Of a stretch of DNA of 64,000 nucleotides, positions 44,478-51,472 are shown piece after piece. Numbering within the stretch: position 1 is the first letter of the stretch; each line of letters begins with the position of its first letter. The notes below the pieces were generated by a model. The model was not told the origin of the DNA. It worked only from the letters and a program-made list of their open reading frames with translations, and ran no database searches. The position numbers were made by a program, and so were the translations under genes. Where the stretch lies: assembly GCA_052034005.1 (NCBI GenBank), contig JBPOJB010000008.1, positions 59,892-123,891 on the forward strand, written 5' to 3'. The stretch comes from JAAYDI01 sp052034005. GTDB taxonomy: Bacteria; Planctomycetota; Planctomycetia; Pirellulales; Pirellulaceae.

Positions 44478-45153
44478 GCGGGTGCTTCCGGACAAAGAGT
44501 AACGGGAACACGATGTCACTGGTGCAACAGGGGACCCAGACCGCCAGGAACAGGAAGACGGCACACACCAGGTAGGTGGCGGCCGTGTAGCTCCCGCCCA
44601 AGGCCATGGTCATGTGGAACAACGAAGCCCAGGTGCTCAACAGCACGTGCCCGGCGTGCGTCAGCCGCGTGCGCGGCCAGTAGTAGCCGATCAGGATGCC
44701 GAGCCCGGCCAGCGGGTTCACGAGCCACCACTTCTCGAGGAACCCCAGGTGCACGCCGCGGTTGGGCAGGTTCAGCAGGCATTCCCCCAGGTACGGAATG
44801 ATACTGTCGCTGACCGTCGCAATGCCGACCGAACCCACGTACCCGATGACGACGATCCGCCACAGGCGGCTGTGGCTGTGGAGCGTGAACATGGCGGTCG
44901 TCACCAGGGCGCTCAGCAGCACGTGCAACGGATGCAGGCTCCAGAACAAGGTCACCGAGACCGCGCGGGGCACGTCCAGGAAGACGAAAGCCACCATGAT
45001 CAGGATGCCGGTCAACGTGCCGAGCATCGTGAACGGCACGTGCCGGCGCATCTCGACGGTCAGGAGCGTCCAGCCGACAGGCGCCGCCGACGGCTGGGCC
45101 GCCTGGCTGCCCGCCGTCCGGTCTGTCTTGTGCGTGTCGGGTGCGTTCGTCAC
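44464..45153 (-). CDS. polytopic membrane protein of unknown function
   Basis: 229-residue inner-membrane protein with about six helices (for example MLGTLTGILIMVAFVFL, LVCAVFLFLAVWVPCC). The helices carry metal-friendly residues: HPLHVLL, TLHSHSR and WVPCCTS near the end. I do not recognise the family. It starts with GTG at 45153 (GAGGAG 6 bases upstream), 49 bp after a NifX-like gene, and overlaps the large SPFH gene by 14 bp. It therefore links the FeS/ATPase block to the SPFH block. A transporter or metal-binding role is conjecture. Confidence 0.8.
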   Translation of the reverse strand: MTNAPDTHKTDRTAGSQAAQPSAAPVGWTLLTVEMRRHVPFTMLGTLTGILIMVAFVFLDVPRAVSVTLFWSLHPLHVLLSALVTTAMFTLHSHSRLWRIVVIGYVGSVGIATVSDSIIPYLGECLLNLPNRGVHLGFLEKWWLVNPLAGLGILIGYYWPRTRLTHAGHVLLSTWASLFHMTMALGGSYTAATYLVCAVFLFLAVWVPCCTSDIVFPLLFVRKHPHASS

Positions 45154-45202
45154 CGCTCTCTCCTCGCGAGGGCGTCAGGCAGTCGACGCCGGACGCCACG
45201 GA

Positions 45203-45541
45203 TCAATGATCACAGAGGTTCTCACCGGACGCGATCGTGCCGTCCAGGAACGCGCGGACCAGGTTTTCCGTCGTGTCGGACGGCACACCATAGACCACGC
45301 GGATCCCTTTCTCGGCAAACAGCTGTTGCGCCCGCTGCCCCATGCCGCCGGCCAGAATGACATTCGCACCCTGCTCGTGCAGCCAGCGCGGCAGTACGCC
45401 CGGCTCGTGGGGCGGCGGCGTCAGCACCTGCGTGCTGCGCGGCTGGCGCGCGGCCTCGTCGACCTCCACCAGGGCAAACTGCTCACAGTGTCCAAAATGC
45501 GTGGCCAGTCGGCCGTTGGCAAGGGGAATCGCAATCTTCAC
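45203..45541 (-). CDS. NifX/MTH1175-like protein
   Basis: 112-residue single-domain protein of the NifX/MTH1175 fold. KIAIPLANGRLATHFGHCEQ at its start is the family signature, with the Cys/His pair expected near the cluster site, and GANVILAGGMGQRAQQLFAE follows. GTG at 45541 is used because AGGAG lies 7 bases upstream. It lies downstream of two FeS/MinD ATPases on the same strand. Orange protein of Desulfovibrio belongs to this family and binds a Mo/Cu cluster, but that cannot be assumed here. Confidence 0.9.
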   Translation of the reverse strand: MKIAIPLANGRLATHFGHCEQFALVEVDEAARQPRSTQVLTPPPHEPGVLPRWLHEQGANVILAGGMGQRAQQLFAEKGIRVVYGVPSDTTENLVRAFLDGTIASGENLCDH

Positions 45542-45607
45542 TAGCTCACTCCTGTCTGTAGGGACTCGTAAGAACACCGGCGGGCGGCGGAACCGGCCGC
45601 CACCCAC

Positions 45608-46555
45608 CTATGGGCCGGGTGCCAGCTCCACCAACACGCGGCCCGCGCCGCCCGCTGCGGGAGCGTCTTGCAGGCGCGCCATCACGGCGTCCCACACGCC
45701 GCGGATCGCCTGGGCCGCCGCGCCGGACGAGGCCTCGACCACGCTCCGGCGGGCAATCTGCGCGCGGGTCACATGCGGGTCGTATGGGATCCGGCCGACC
45801 ACCGCGATGCCGCGCTGCCGCGCCAGCTCCTCCAATCGGTCCGTCATCGCGCCGTTCAAATCCGCCTTGTTCACGGCCAACATGCCGCCCACGCCCAACT
45901 GCTCCGCCAGCCGAGCCACCCGCAGAAAATCGTGTTCGCCCGAGACGGTCGGCTCGACCACGAACAGCGCCAAGCTGGCCCCCGTGAGCGACGCGATCAC
46001 CGGGCAGCCGATCCCCGGAGACCCGTCGCACAGGATCAGCTCCCGCCGCTGTTGGGCCGCCACCTCCTGGGCCGCGCGGCGCAGCTGGGTCACCAGCTTG
46101 CCGGAGTTCTCGGCGGCGATGCCCAGCCGCGCGTGGATCAGCGGTCCACAGCGCGTCTCCGATATGAACCACTGTCCGCAGACCGCCGGTTCGAATTCGA
46201 TCGCGCGTTCCGCGCAGTAGTCGAAGCAGACGCCACACCCCTCGCAGGCCAGATGATCCACGCGATAGGTCCGCGACACCCGGCCGTTGCCCGGCCCGTC
46301 GAAGTAGATGGCGTCGAAGCGGCACAGCTCCTCGCACTTGCCGCAGGCCGTGCAATGGCCGGCCTTGATCCGCGCCTTGCCGCCGCCCGTGAACTCCTCG
46401 CGCCGGAGGTTCCGCGGCGTCAGGACCAGATGCAGATCGGCCGCGTCGACGTCGCAATCGACGATCACAGCCTGACCAAGGAGCGTGGCAAACGATGCGA
46501 CCAGCGAGGTCTTGCCGGTGCCTCCTTTGCCGCTGATGACCACCAGTTCTTTCAT
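45608..46555 (-). CDS. MinD-like ATPase with ferredoxin insert (second)
   Basis: 315-residue deviant Walker ATPase of the MinD/Mrp type. Walker A SGKGGTGKT is at 8-16, the Asp box is VDCDVDAADLH, and CDGSPGIGCP is switch II. Two [4Fe-4S] motifs are inserted after the first beta strands: CTACGKCEELC and CEGCGVCFDYC. Such proteins probably move or load clusters with ATP. The ATG at 46555 overlaps the stop of the first ATPase (ATGA). Pairs of these are the hallmark of ORP-type clusters. Confidence 0.93.
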   Translation of the reverse strand: MKELVVISGKGGTGKTSLVASFATLLGQAVIVDCDVDAADLHLVLTPRNLRREEFTGGGKARIKAGHCTACGKCEELCRFDAIYFDGPGNGRVSRTYRVDHLACEGCGVCFDYCAERAIEFEPAVCGQWFISETRCGPLIHARLGIAAENSGKLVTQLRRAAQEVAAQQRRELILCDGSPGIGCPVIASLTGASLALFVVEPTVSGEHDFLRVARLAEQLGVGGMLAVNKADLNGAMTDRLEELARQRGIAVVGRIPYDPHVTRAQIARRSVVEASSGAAAQAIRGVWDAVMARLQDAPAAGGAGRVLVELAPGP

Positions 46556-47400
46556 CGGAGGACTCCTGTCTCGAGCGCCTCCAATAGCTGGTCGACCCGT
46601 GCGGAGAGCTGCGGCACGCACGCGGCCGCCAATTGACCGCGCGCATAGGCCTCCGCCACGGCCCGGTCGTCGGGGATCTCGGCCAGAATCCTGATCCGCT
46701 GCTGACGACAATAGTCCCAGACTTCTCGGTCTCCCGCACCCGCCCGGTTGATCACCACCGCGAAGGACAAGCCCATGACGCGCGCCATGTCGACCGCCAG
46801 CTTCAGATCGTGCAAACCAAACGGCGTCGGCTCGGTCACCAGCATCAGCAGGTCACAGCCCCGCACGCTCTCGATCGCCGGGCAGGAAGTGCCGGGCGGG
46901 CAGTCGAGGATCGCCAATCCGACGTCCGGCGCCTGCTCCTTGACCATGCGGATCGCCGGCGGACTCATCGCCTCCCCGACGTTGAGCACGCCGTCGACGA
47001 ACTGCACCGCACCGCTGGCGCCGATCCGCAGCGTGCCGATCGGCCGCGGCACTTCCTGGATCGCCCCGGTCGGGCACGCCAGCAGGCACCCGCCACAGCT
47101 GTGGCAGAGCTCCGTGAAGACCAGCGTCTGCTGGCCGACACAGGCGATCGCCCCGTAACGGCAGGCTCGGGCACAGGCCGCGCAATGCGTGCACGCGGCG
47201 GGATCCACAACCGGGAAAAGGCGCGTCATGGGCTCCTCCCGCGTGATCACCGGCCGCAGGAACAAATGCCCATTGGGCTCCTCCACGTCACAGTCCAGGT
47301 AGGCAACCGACTCGCCACGCGCCGCAGCCGCATAGGCCAGGCTCGTGGCGAGCGTCGTCTTGCCGGTACCGCCCTTGCCACTCGCGATCGCCAACCTCAT
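46552..47400 (-). CDS. MinD-like ATPase with ferredoxin insert (first)
   Basis: 282-residue relative of the following gene. Walker A SGKGGTGKTT is at 7-16, YLDCDVEEPNGHLFL is the next motif and LDCPPGTSCP is switch II. Two [4Fe-4S] motifs, CTHCAACARAC and CHSCGGCLLAC, lie in the insert. The two ATPases likely form a heterodimer. The gene overlaps the DUF5320-like gene at its start and the second ATPase at its end, each by four bases, so the three are made in step. Confidence 0.93.
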   Translation of the reverse strand: MRLAIASGKGGTGKTTLATSLAYAAAARGESVAYLDCDVEEPNGHLFLRPVITREEPMTRLFPVVDPAACTHCAACARACRYGAIACVGQQTLVFTELCHSCGGCLLACPTGAIQEVPRPIGTLRIGASGAVQFVDGVLNVGEAMSPPAIRMVKEQAPDVGLAILDCPPGTSCPAIESVRGCDLLMLVTEPTPFGLHDLKLAVDMARVMGLSFAVVINRAGAGDREVWDYCRQQRIRILAEIPDDRAVAEAYARGQLAAACVPQLSARVDQLLEALETGVLR

Positions 47401-47768
47401 GAGTCCGCCTTGCGCTCCAGGTCGTTCATCCGCTGGAGCAACTGCTCCAACAAGCCGGTCGCCTGATTCACCTGGGCGCGCAGCGCGTCAATCTGCTGGT
47501 CGCGCGTCAGGTCGGGCGGCGCGTCGGGCGCCGGAGCAACCGGTGTCGCCCGCGCCCAGCCGGGCAGACCGGTGGCGTAAAACATGTGGCGCCAGCCGCG
47601 ACCGGCACCCCGGGCGCGACCGCCGCGCCCGAATCCGAAATAACCGAAGCCGCCGCCGCCCATGCCGCGGCGCACAAACCCGGGAGCGTCGAAGCCGGCA
47701 CAATACCCGGCCCCGCGGCCCGTCATCGGCCCCGCTCCCATCGGTCCCGTTCTGTCTCCTCCTGGCAT
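47397..47768 (-). CDS. DUF5320-like Gly/Met-rich small protein
   Basis: 123-residue protein. The N-terminus PGGDRTGPMGAGPMTGRGAG is the DUF5320 signature. A Gly/Phe/Arg-rich middle follows, then a C-terminal helix (about 85-120, QIDALRAQVNQATGLLEQLL) that could form a coiled coil. The fold and role are not known. Genes of this kind go with MTH1175-like and FeS/ATPase genes in anaerobes. The ATG at 47768 has AAGGAG 8 bases upstream; TTG at 47774 is less likely. It overlaps the first ATPase gene. Confidence 0.87.
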   Translation of the reverse strand: MPGGDRTGPMGAGPMTGRGAGYCAGFDAPGFVRRGMGGGGFGYFGFGRGGRARGAGRGWRHMFYATGLPGWARATPVAPAPDAPPDLTRDQQIDALRAQVNQATGLLEQLLQRMNDLERKADS

Positions 47769-47859
47769 GATCAATACTCCTTACTCCCTTGGTTACGATA
47801 CAAACAGGTCGATTGTTTCCGCGATGATGATTCCCACACCGCCGGGCACCTCGCACCGG

Positions 47860-48222
47860 TCAGCTCCAGTGGCCCTCCACGTTGGCCCGGCCGGCCGCCT
47901 GGAGGCGGCCGGCGCGCCAGTCGTCCAGGGCCTGCCGGACCGTGCCGGCCGCGCCCGCGTAGACCGCCACTTGGCCCGCCTGCAGCGTGGCAAACGCCTT
48001 CGGGCCCACATGGCCCGTCAGGACGGCCTGGGCCCCAAGCTGCACAACCGTCTGGGCCGCCTGGATGCCGGCGCCCTGGGGCGCATTGAGATTCTGCTGG
48101 TTGTCGTGAGCCGTGAACTGGCCCGTGTCACTGTCGATCAGCAAAAAGTACTGCGCGCGCCCAAACCGGGGATCAACCGGACTGTCCAGGCTCGCGCCTT
48201 GAGCCGTGGCAACGATTTTCAT
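47860..48222 (-). CDS. NifX/MTH1175-like protein
   Basis: 120-residue single-domain protein: KIVATAQGASLDSPVDPRFG, YFLLIDSDTGQFTAHDN and QTVVQLGAQAVLTGHVGPKA are the three typical segments. It lacks cysteine, unlike its neighbours, so a cluster would have to be held by other side chains, as is suggested for orange protein. The ATG at 48222 overlaps the stop of the gene before it and has GGAGG 7 bases upstream. It is second in the operon. Confidence 0.92.
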   Translation of the reverse strand: MKIVATAQGASLDSPVDPRFGRAQYFLLIDSDTGQFTAHDNQQNLNAPQGAGIQAAQTVVQLGAQAVLTGHVGPKAFATLQAGQVAVYAGAAGTVRQALDDWRAGRLQAAGRANVEGHWS

Positions 48223-48653
48223 TCGAGTTCCTCCAACCCAGACCCGGGATACCCACGCCGACGACGACGCCGACCACCACCACCGCCACCGCCACCACCA
48301 CCACCCCGCTGACGCCCACGACAGCAGCCGGGCATGATGAATCGCCCCTCTTGGAGCGTCCCGTCCCGATACGCCTGGACCACTTCGTCCACGTCGCCGC
48401 ACCGCAACGCAAGCACGCGAACGCCACCGGCCACAAGCAGCAGTTCGAGCGACCGCGAGATCGCGCCGCAGACCAGCACGTCCACCTGCTTCTCGATCAG
48501 GCGGCGCGCGCGATCATGCATCGCCAGCTTCCCGAGCGTCTCGGACCCTCGACTCTGCTCCTGGCCATCGACCAAGTCGACCAGCACCAGCTGCTCGGCC
48601 ACGTCAAAAACGGGCGACACGCGGCCCTGCCAGATTGGAACGGCAAGTCTCAT
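48219..48653 (-). CDS. NifX/MTH1175-like protein with Gly11-Arg6 tail
   Basis: 144-residue first protein of the operon. RLAVPIWQGRVSPVFDVAEQ and VDVLVCGAISRSLELLLVAG mark the NifX/MTH1175 domain. After MPGCCRGRQR comes a run of eleven glycines and six arginines, encoded by GGN and CGN triplets, and then a short acidic end. The tail looks disordered and may bind nucleic acid or a partner. The ATG at 48653 matches the family start. No strong ribosome-binding site precedes it, and a possible sigma-54 promoter would put the transcript start almost on it. Confidence 0.87.
   Translation of the reverse strand: MRLAVPIWQGRVSPVFDVAEQLVLVDLVDGQEQSRGSETLGKLAMHDRARRLIEKQVDVLVCGAISRSLELLLVAGGVRVLALRCGDVDEVVQAYRDGTLQEGRFIMPGCCRGRQRGGGGGGGGGGGRRRRRRGYPGSGLEELE
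48270..48310 (-). repeat. GGN/CGN triplet repeat in the NifX-like gene
   Basis: Runs of GGT/GGC and then CGT/CGC codons encode Gly and Arg stretches near the C-terminus. Such triplet repeats are prone to slippage, so the length may vary between strains. Confidence 0.6.
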
Positions 48654-48667
48654 GCGGGCATCAAGAA

Positions 48668-48682
48668 GCATTTGCTGTGCCA
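48668..48682 (-). promoter_or_regulatory. sigma-54 (-24/-12) promoter candidate of the NifX/ATPase operon
   Basis: On the minus strand the element reads TGGCACAGCAAATGC: GG and GC are ten bases apart, as sigma-54 requires, and TGGCAC is a perfect -24 half. The -12 half is ATGC, not TTGC. The start of transcription would be near 48656, only about three bases before the ATG at 48653, which is awkward. An activator of this class is the gene just upstream. Confidence 0.42.
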
Positions 48683-48712
48683 AGCCGCACGAGCGTGCCT
48701 GATTCCGTCGGT

Positions 48713-48734
48713 AAGCCTTTTTTATCAAAGGCTT
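48713..48734. promoter_or_regulatory. 8-bp inverted repeat, possible activator site
   Basis: AAGCCTTT, loop TTTATC, AAAGGCTT on the plus strand. It lies about 57-78 bases upstream of the presumed sigma-54 start, a usual distance for an activator-binding site. It lacks the T run of an intrinsic terminator in both directions. Confidence 0.4.
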
Positions 48735-48806
48735 GCGTCAACCGAGACGTTTTGAACCACCGGACTATTTCGTGCGTTTTGCAACACGTCGAACGGGACA
48801 TCAGTT

Positions 48807-48818
48807 CATTTTGCACGA
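48807..48818 (+). repeat. CATTTTGCACGA motif, copy 1
   Basis: Twelve bases identical (reverse strand) to 50370-50381. This copy lies between the activator gene and the operon. A related CGTTTTGCAACA is at 48775-48786. It may be a shared regulatory site. Confidence 0.45.
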
Positions 48819-48911
48819 CTTGTGCGCGCCCGTATCGCGGCCGCGCGACGTTCCCGGTCCTGCGCGGCGCGGGCTCTCAGGCTTGTCGGCAGCTGCGCAC
48901 GCGCGTCCGGG

Positions 48912-50276
48912 TCAGAGGCGTCGGCCTCGACCGTCGAGGTGCGGGACGTCGATCTTGAGATCCCGGATCTTCCGATAGAGCGTGCTGACGTTGATCCCCA
49001 AGTCCTGGGCCGCTCCTTTGCGATTGCCCTGGCGGCGTCGGAGGGTTTCGGCAATCAGGAACCTCTCCATGGCCGCCAGGCTCATGGGCTCGGTCTCGTC
49101 GCGTCCGACCGTCGCGCCGGGGCGCAGCTCGGGGGGCAGGTGATTGGCTTGAATCATTTCGCCGCGGCAGAGCACGAAGGCCTGCTCAATGATGTTCTCC
49201 AGTTCGCGCACGTTGCCCGGGTAGTCGTGTTCCATCAGGCGGGCCATGACATCGTTGGACACGCCGACGATATCTCTGCCTTGCAGGTGATTGAACTTTG
49301 CGATCAGATGGTTCATCAGCAGCGGAATGTCCTCGCGCCGCTGCTGCAAGCCCGGCAGTTTCAGGTGGACCACACGGATGCGGTAGTACAAGTCGTCGCG
49401 GAACGTCCCCGCCCGGACCAGCTCGGCCAGGTCCTTGTTCGTGGCGGCCAGCACCCGGACGTCGACCGGCACGGCTTGGACCCCGCCGAGCGGCTCAACC
49501 ACGCGTTCCTGCAGGACGCGCAGCAGGCGCGCCTGCATGGCCGGCGAGATGTCGCCCACCTCATCCAGGAAGATGGTGCCGCCATCGGCCAAGGCAAAGC
49601 GGCCCGGCTTGTCGCGCTTGGCGTCGGTAAAGGCCCCCGCCTTGTGCCCGAAGAGCTCGCTCTCCAGCAGCGTATCGGGAAGCGCCGCGCAGTTGATCGC
49701 CACGAACCGCTTGCGCTTGCGCGGCGACAGATGGTGGATCGCGCGGGCAAAGAGTTCCTTACCGGTCCCGCTGGGCCCTTCAATCAACACGGTGCTGCTG
49801 CTGGCCGCCACCTGCGGCAAAATCTCGAACAGCCGCCGCATGGCCGGGCTGCGCCCGATGATGTCTTCACACGTGTACCGGGCCTGCAGCTCCTTCTGCA
49901 ACTGCTCAAGCTGCGTCAAGTCCTGAAACGTCTCCACCCCGCCCACCACCGCGCCGTGCTCGTCGCGCAGCAGCGCTGTCGAGATCCGGATCGGCACGCG
50001 ACCCCCTTGGCGGCTGATTACGTGCGCCGTCGCGTTGACGATCGGTCGACCCGTGGTCAACGTGCGCCGCAACGCACAGTTCGTCTCGCAAATGTCCGCG
50101 CGGAACACATCGCAGCAGGGAGAGCCCACCGCCAGGTCGCGCGACACACCCGTAATCGCCTCCGCCGCCCGGTTGAACGCCGTGATCCGCCAGTCCAAGT
50201 CGACCGTGAATACGCCCTCGTTGATCGAATCCAAGATGGCCGCCTCGCGCCGCCTCGAATCCTCCGCCTCGTTCAT
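48912..50276 (-). CDS. sigma-54-dependent activator: PAS with cysteines, AAA+, Fis HTH
   Basis: 454-residue enhancer-binding protein. A PAS domain (about 10-125) carries four cysteines (54, 55, 63, 67: PCCDVFRADICETNC), which may hold a cluster or sense redox state. The AAA+ domain has Walker A GPSGTGKE (167-174), the sigma-54 contact loop GAFTDA (214-219, a variant of GAFTGA), and Walker B TIFLDEV. A Fis-type HTH ends the protein (AAQDLGINVSTLYRKIRDL). It stands directly upstream of the NifX/ATPase operon on the same strand and is its likely regulator. GGAGGGG precedes the ATG. Confidence 0.95.
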   Translation of the reverse strand: MNEAEDSRRREAAILDSINEGVFTVDLDWRITAFNRAAEAITGVSRDLAVGSPCCDVFRADICETNCALRRTLTTGRPIVNATAHVISRQGGRVPIRISTALLRDEHGAVVGGVETFQDLTQLEQLQKELQARYTCEDIIGRSPAMRRLFEILPQVAASSSTVLIEGPSGTGKELFARAIHHLSPRKRKRFVAINCAALPDTLLESELFGHKAGAFTDAKRDKPGRFALADGGTIFLDEVGDISPAMQARLLRVLQERVVEPLGGVQAVPVDVRVLAATNKDLAELVRAGTFRDDLYYRIRVVHLKLPGLQQRREDIPLLMNHLIAKFNHLQGRDIVGVSNDVMARLMEHDYPGNVRELENIIEQAFVLCRGEMIQANHLPPELRPGATVGRDETEPMSLAAMERFLIAETLRRRQGNRKGAAQDLGINVSTLYRKIRDLKIDVPHLDGRGRRL

Positions 50277-50348
50277 GACCCCTCCCGTCAGCCCGCACCA
50301 TCACGATCCCATGCACCCGGCCGCACCGGCCAGCCCCAACGCGAGATC

Positions 50349-50360
50349 ACACTCGAGTGT
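50349..50360. promoter_or_regulatory. ACACTCGAGTGT palindrome upstream of the activator gene
   Basis: A perfect 12-base palindrome about 73-84 bases before the activator start codon. On the minus strand a TACACT overlaps it and could be a -10 box, 17 bases from TGGCAT. It could be an operator for self-regulation. Confidence 0.35.
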
Positions 50361-50369
50361 AACCTCCAA

Positions 50370-50381
50370 TCGTGCAAAATG
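50370..50381 (-). repeat. CATTTTGCACGA motif, copy 2
   Basis: Plus strand reads TCGTGCAAAATG, the exact reverse complement of 48807-48818. It stands upstream of the activator gene next to the palindrome. Confidence 0.45.
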
Positions 50382-50604
50382 CCACCCACACAGCCGTGCA
50401 TATTGACCGCATGAAGACGGCCAGCCGCTCACGGTGTCAGGCTCTAACCCATTCGTACTATGTTGCTTATGAATGGCCCGGGGGTTGCCGCCGACCGCGC
50501 GCGACCCGTTGACCAGACCGGGGACATCCCGTATATGTTCAAGAGCGGGGAACGATGTCCAACCAGGTGCAGCCACGCACTTTGAAACACAGGGGATTGA
50601 ACCA

Positions 50605-51438
50605 ATGGTGAATCGCCGCAGCTTTCTGCGCACCACGTCGGCGGCGGTGGTGGCAGGTTGCCTGACGCGCACGGAGCGACCGGCCGCCCTGGCCGGGCCT
50701 CCCGCCGGACCGGCCGCCGCCGATGATTGGGCTCATCTGCGGGGCCGCATCATCTACGACGGGCCGCCGCCGGTGCCGCCCAAGATCCAAGTCAACAAGG
50801 ACCAGGAAGTGTGCGGCAAGTACGACCTGGTCGACGAGCGTCTGCTGGTCAACCCTGACAATCACGGTCTTAAGAACGTGATCATCATGTTGTCGTTGGG
50901 TCGCGACGAGGTGCCGCCGATCCACGAGAGTTACCAGGCCGCGGAGAAGGGCGACGTGTTGCTCGAGTGCTTGCACTGCCGATTCGAACCGCACGTGATC
51001 TTGCTGCGCACCTCTCAGACGCTCCTGGTCCGCAACTCGGACCCGAAAGGCGACAACATCAAAATCGACGTGATCAAAAACCTGCCGATCAACGTCACGT
51101 TGCCCGTCGGCTATACGCACGAGCAGCGTTTTCCCAAGGTTGAAGCGATGCCCGCGCATGTGAGTTGCTCGATCCATACCTGGGAGTCGGGCTGGCTGGT
51201 GGTGAAGGACCATCCGTACATGGCGGTGACGGACGACGACGGCTATTTCGAGATCAAGCACCTGCCTGCGGGCAAGCGGAAGCTCATGTTCTGGCAGGAG
51301 GAATCCGGATACCTGCGCGAGGTGACCTACCAGGGCAAGGCCCAGCAGTGGCAGCGGGGCACACCGGAATTCGACCTGCAGGCGGGCGACAACGACCTGG
51401 GCGAGATCATCGTCCTGCCCAGCTTGTTCCGCCGCTGA
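50605..51438 (+). CDS. Tat-exported cupredoxin-like protein
   Basis: 277-residue protein with a twin-arginine signal (NRRSFLRTTSAAVVAGC). The mature part begins with a beta domain (LRGRIIYDGPPPVPPKIQVN) and has a cupredoxin-like core: HCRFEPHVILLR, VRNSDPKGDNIKI, and VSCSIHTWESGW, whose Cys-x2-His could bind type-1 copper. The end (VTDDDGYFEIKHLPAGKRKL) is a carboxypeptidase-regulatory-type beta sandwich. Proteins of this layout are frequent in Planctomycetes and are of unknown use. The ATG at 50605 has AGGGG 9 bases upstream. Confidence 0.83.
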   Translation: MVNRRSFLRTTSAAVVAGCLTRTERPAALAGPPAGPAAADDWAHLRGRIIYDGPPPVPPKIQVNKDQEVCGKYDLVDERLLVNPDNHGLKNVIIMLSLGRDEVPPIHESYQAAEKGDVLLECLHCRFEPHVILLRTSQTLLVRNSDPKGDNIKIDVIKNLPINVTLPVGYTHEQRFPKVEAMPAHVSCSIHTWESGWLVVKDHPYMAVTDDDGYFEIKHLPAGKRKLMFWQEESGYLREVTYQGKAQQWQRGTPEFDLQAGDNDLGEIIVLPSLFRR

Positions 51439-51472
51439 GCCTCGGGCGCGGCGCGGGCCCGCAGGCCGCCAG

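Larger units (their letters stand above)
50277..50604. other. intergenic region between divergent genes
   Basis: 328 bases without a gene. They hold the second copy of the 12-base motif (50370-50381) and the palindrome at 50349-50360, both upstream of the activator gene. No clear -35/-10 pair is seen for the cupredoxin-like gene on the plus strand. Confidence 0.5.

Noticed and set aside
48713..48734. Intrinsic terminator of the activator gene
   Set aside because: The hairpin is followed by no T run on either strand, and the stem is AT-rich and short. A regulatory site is more likely.
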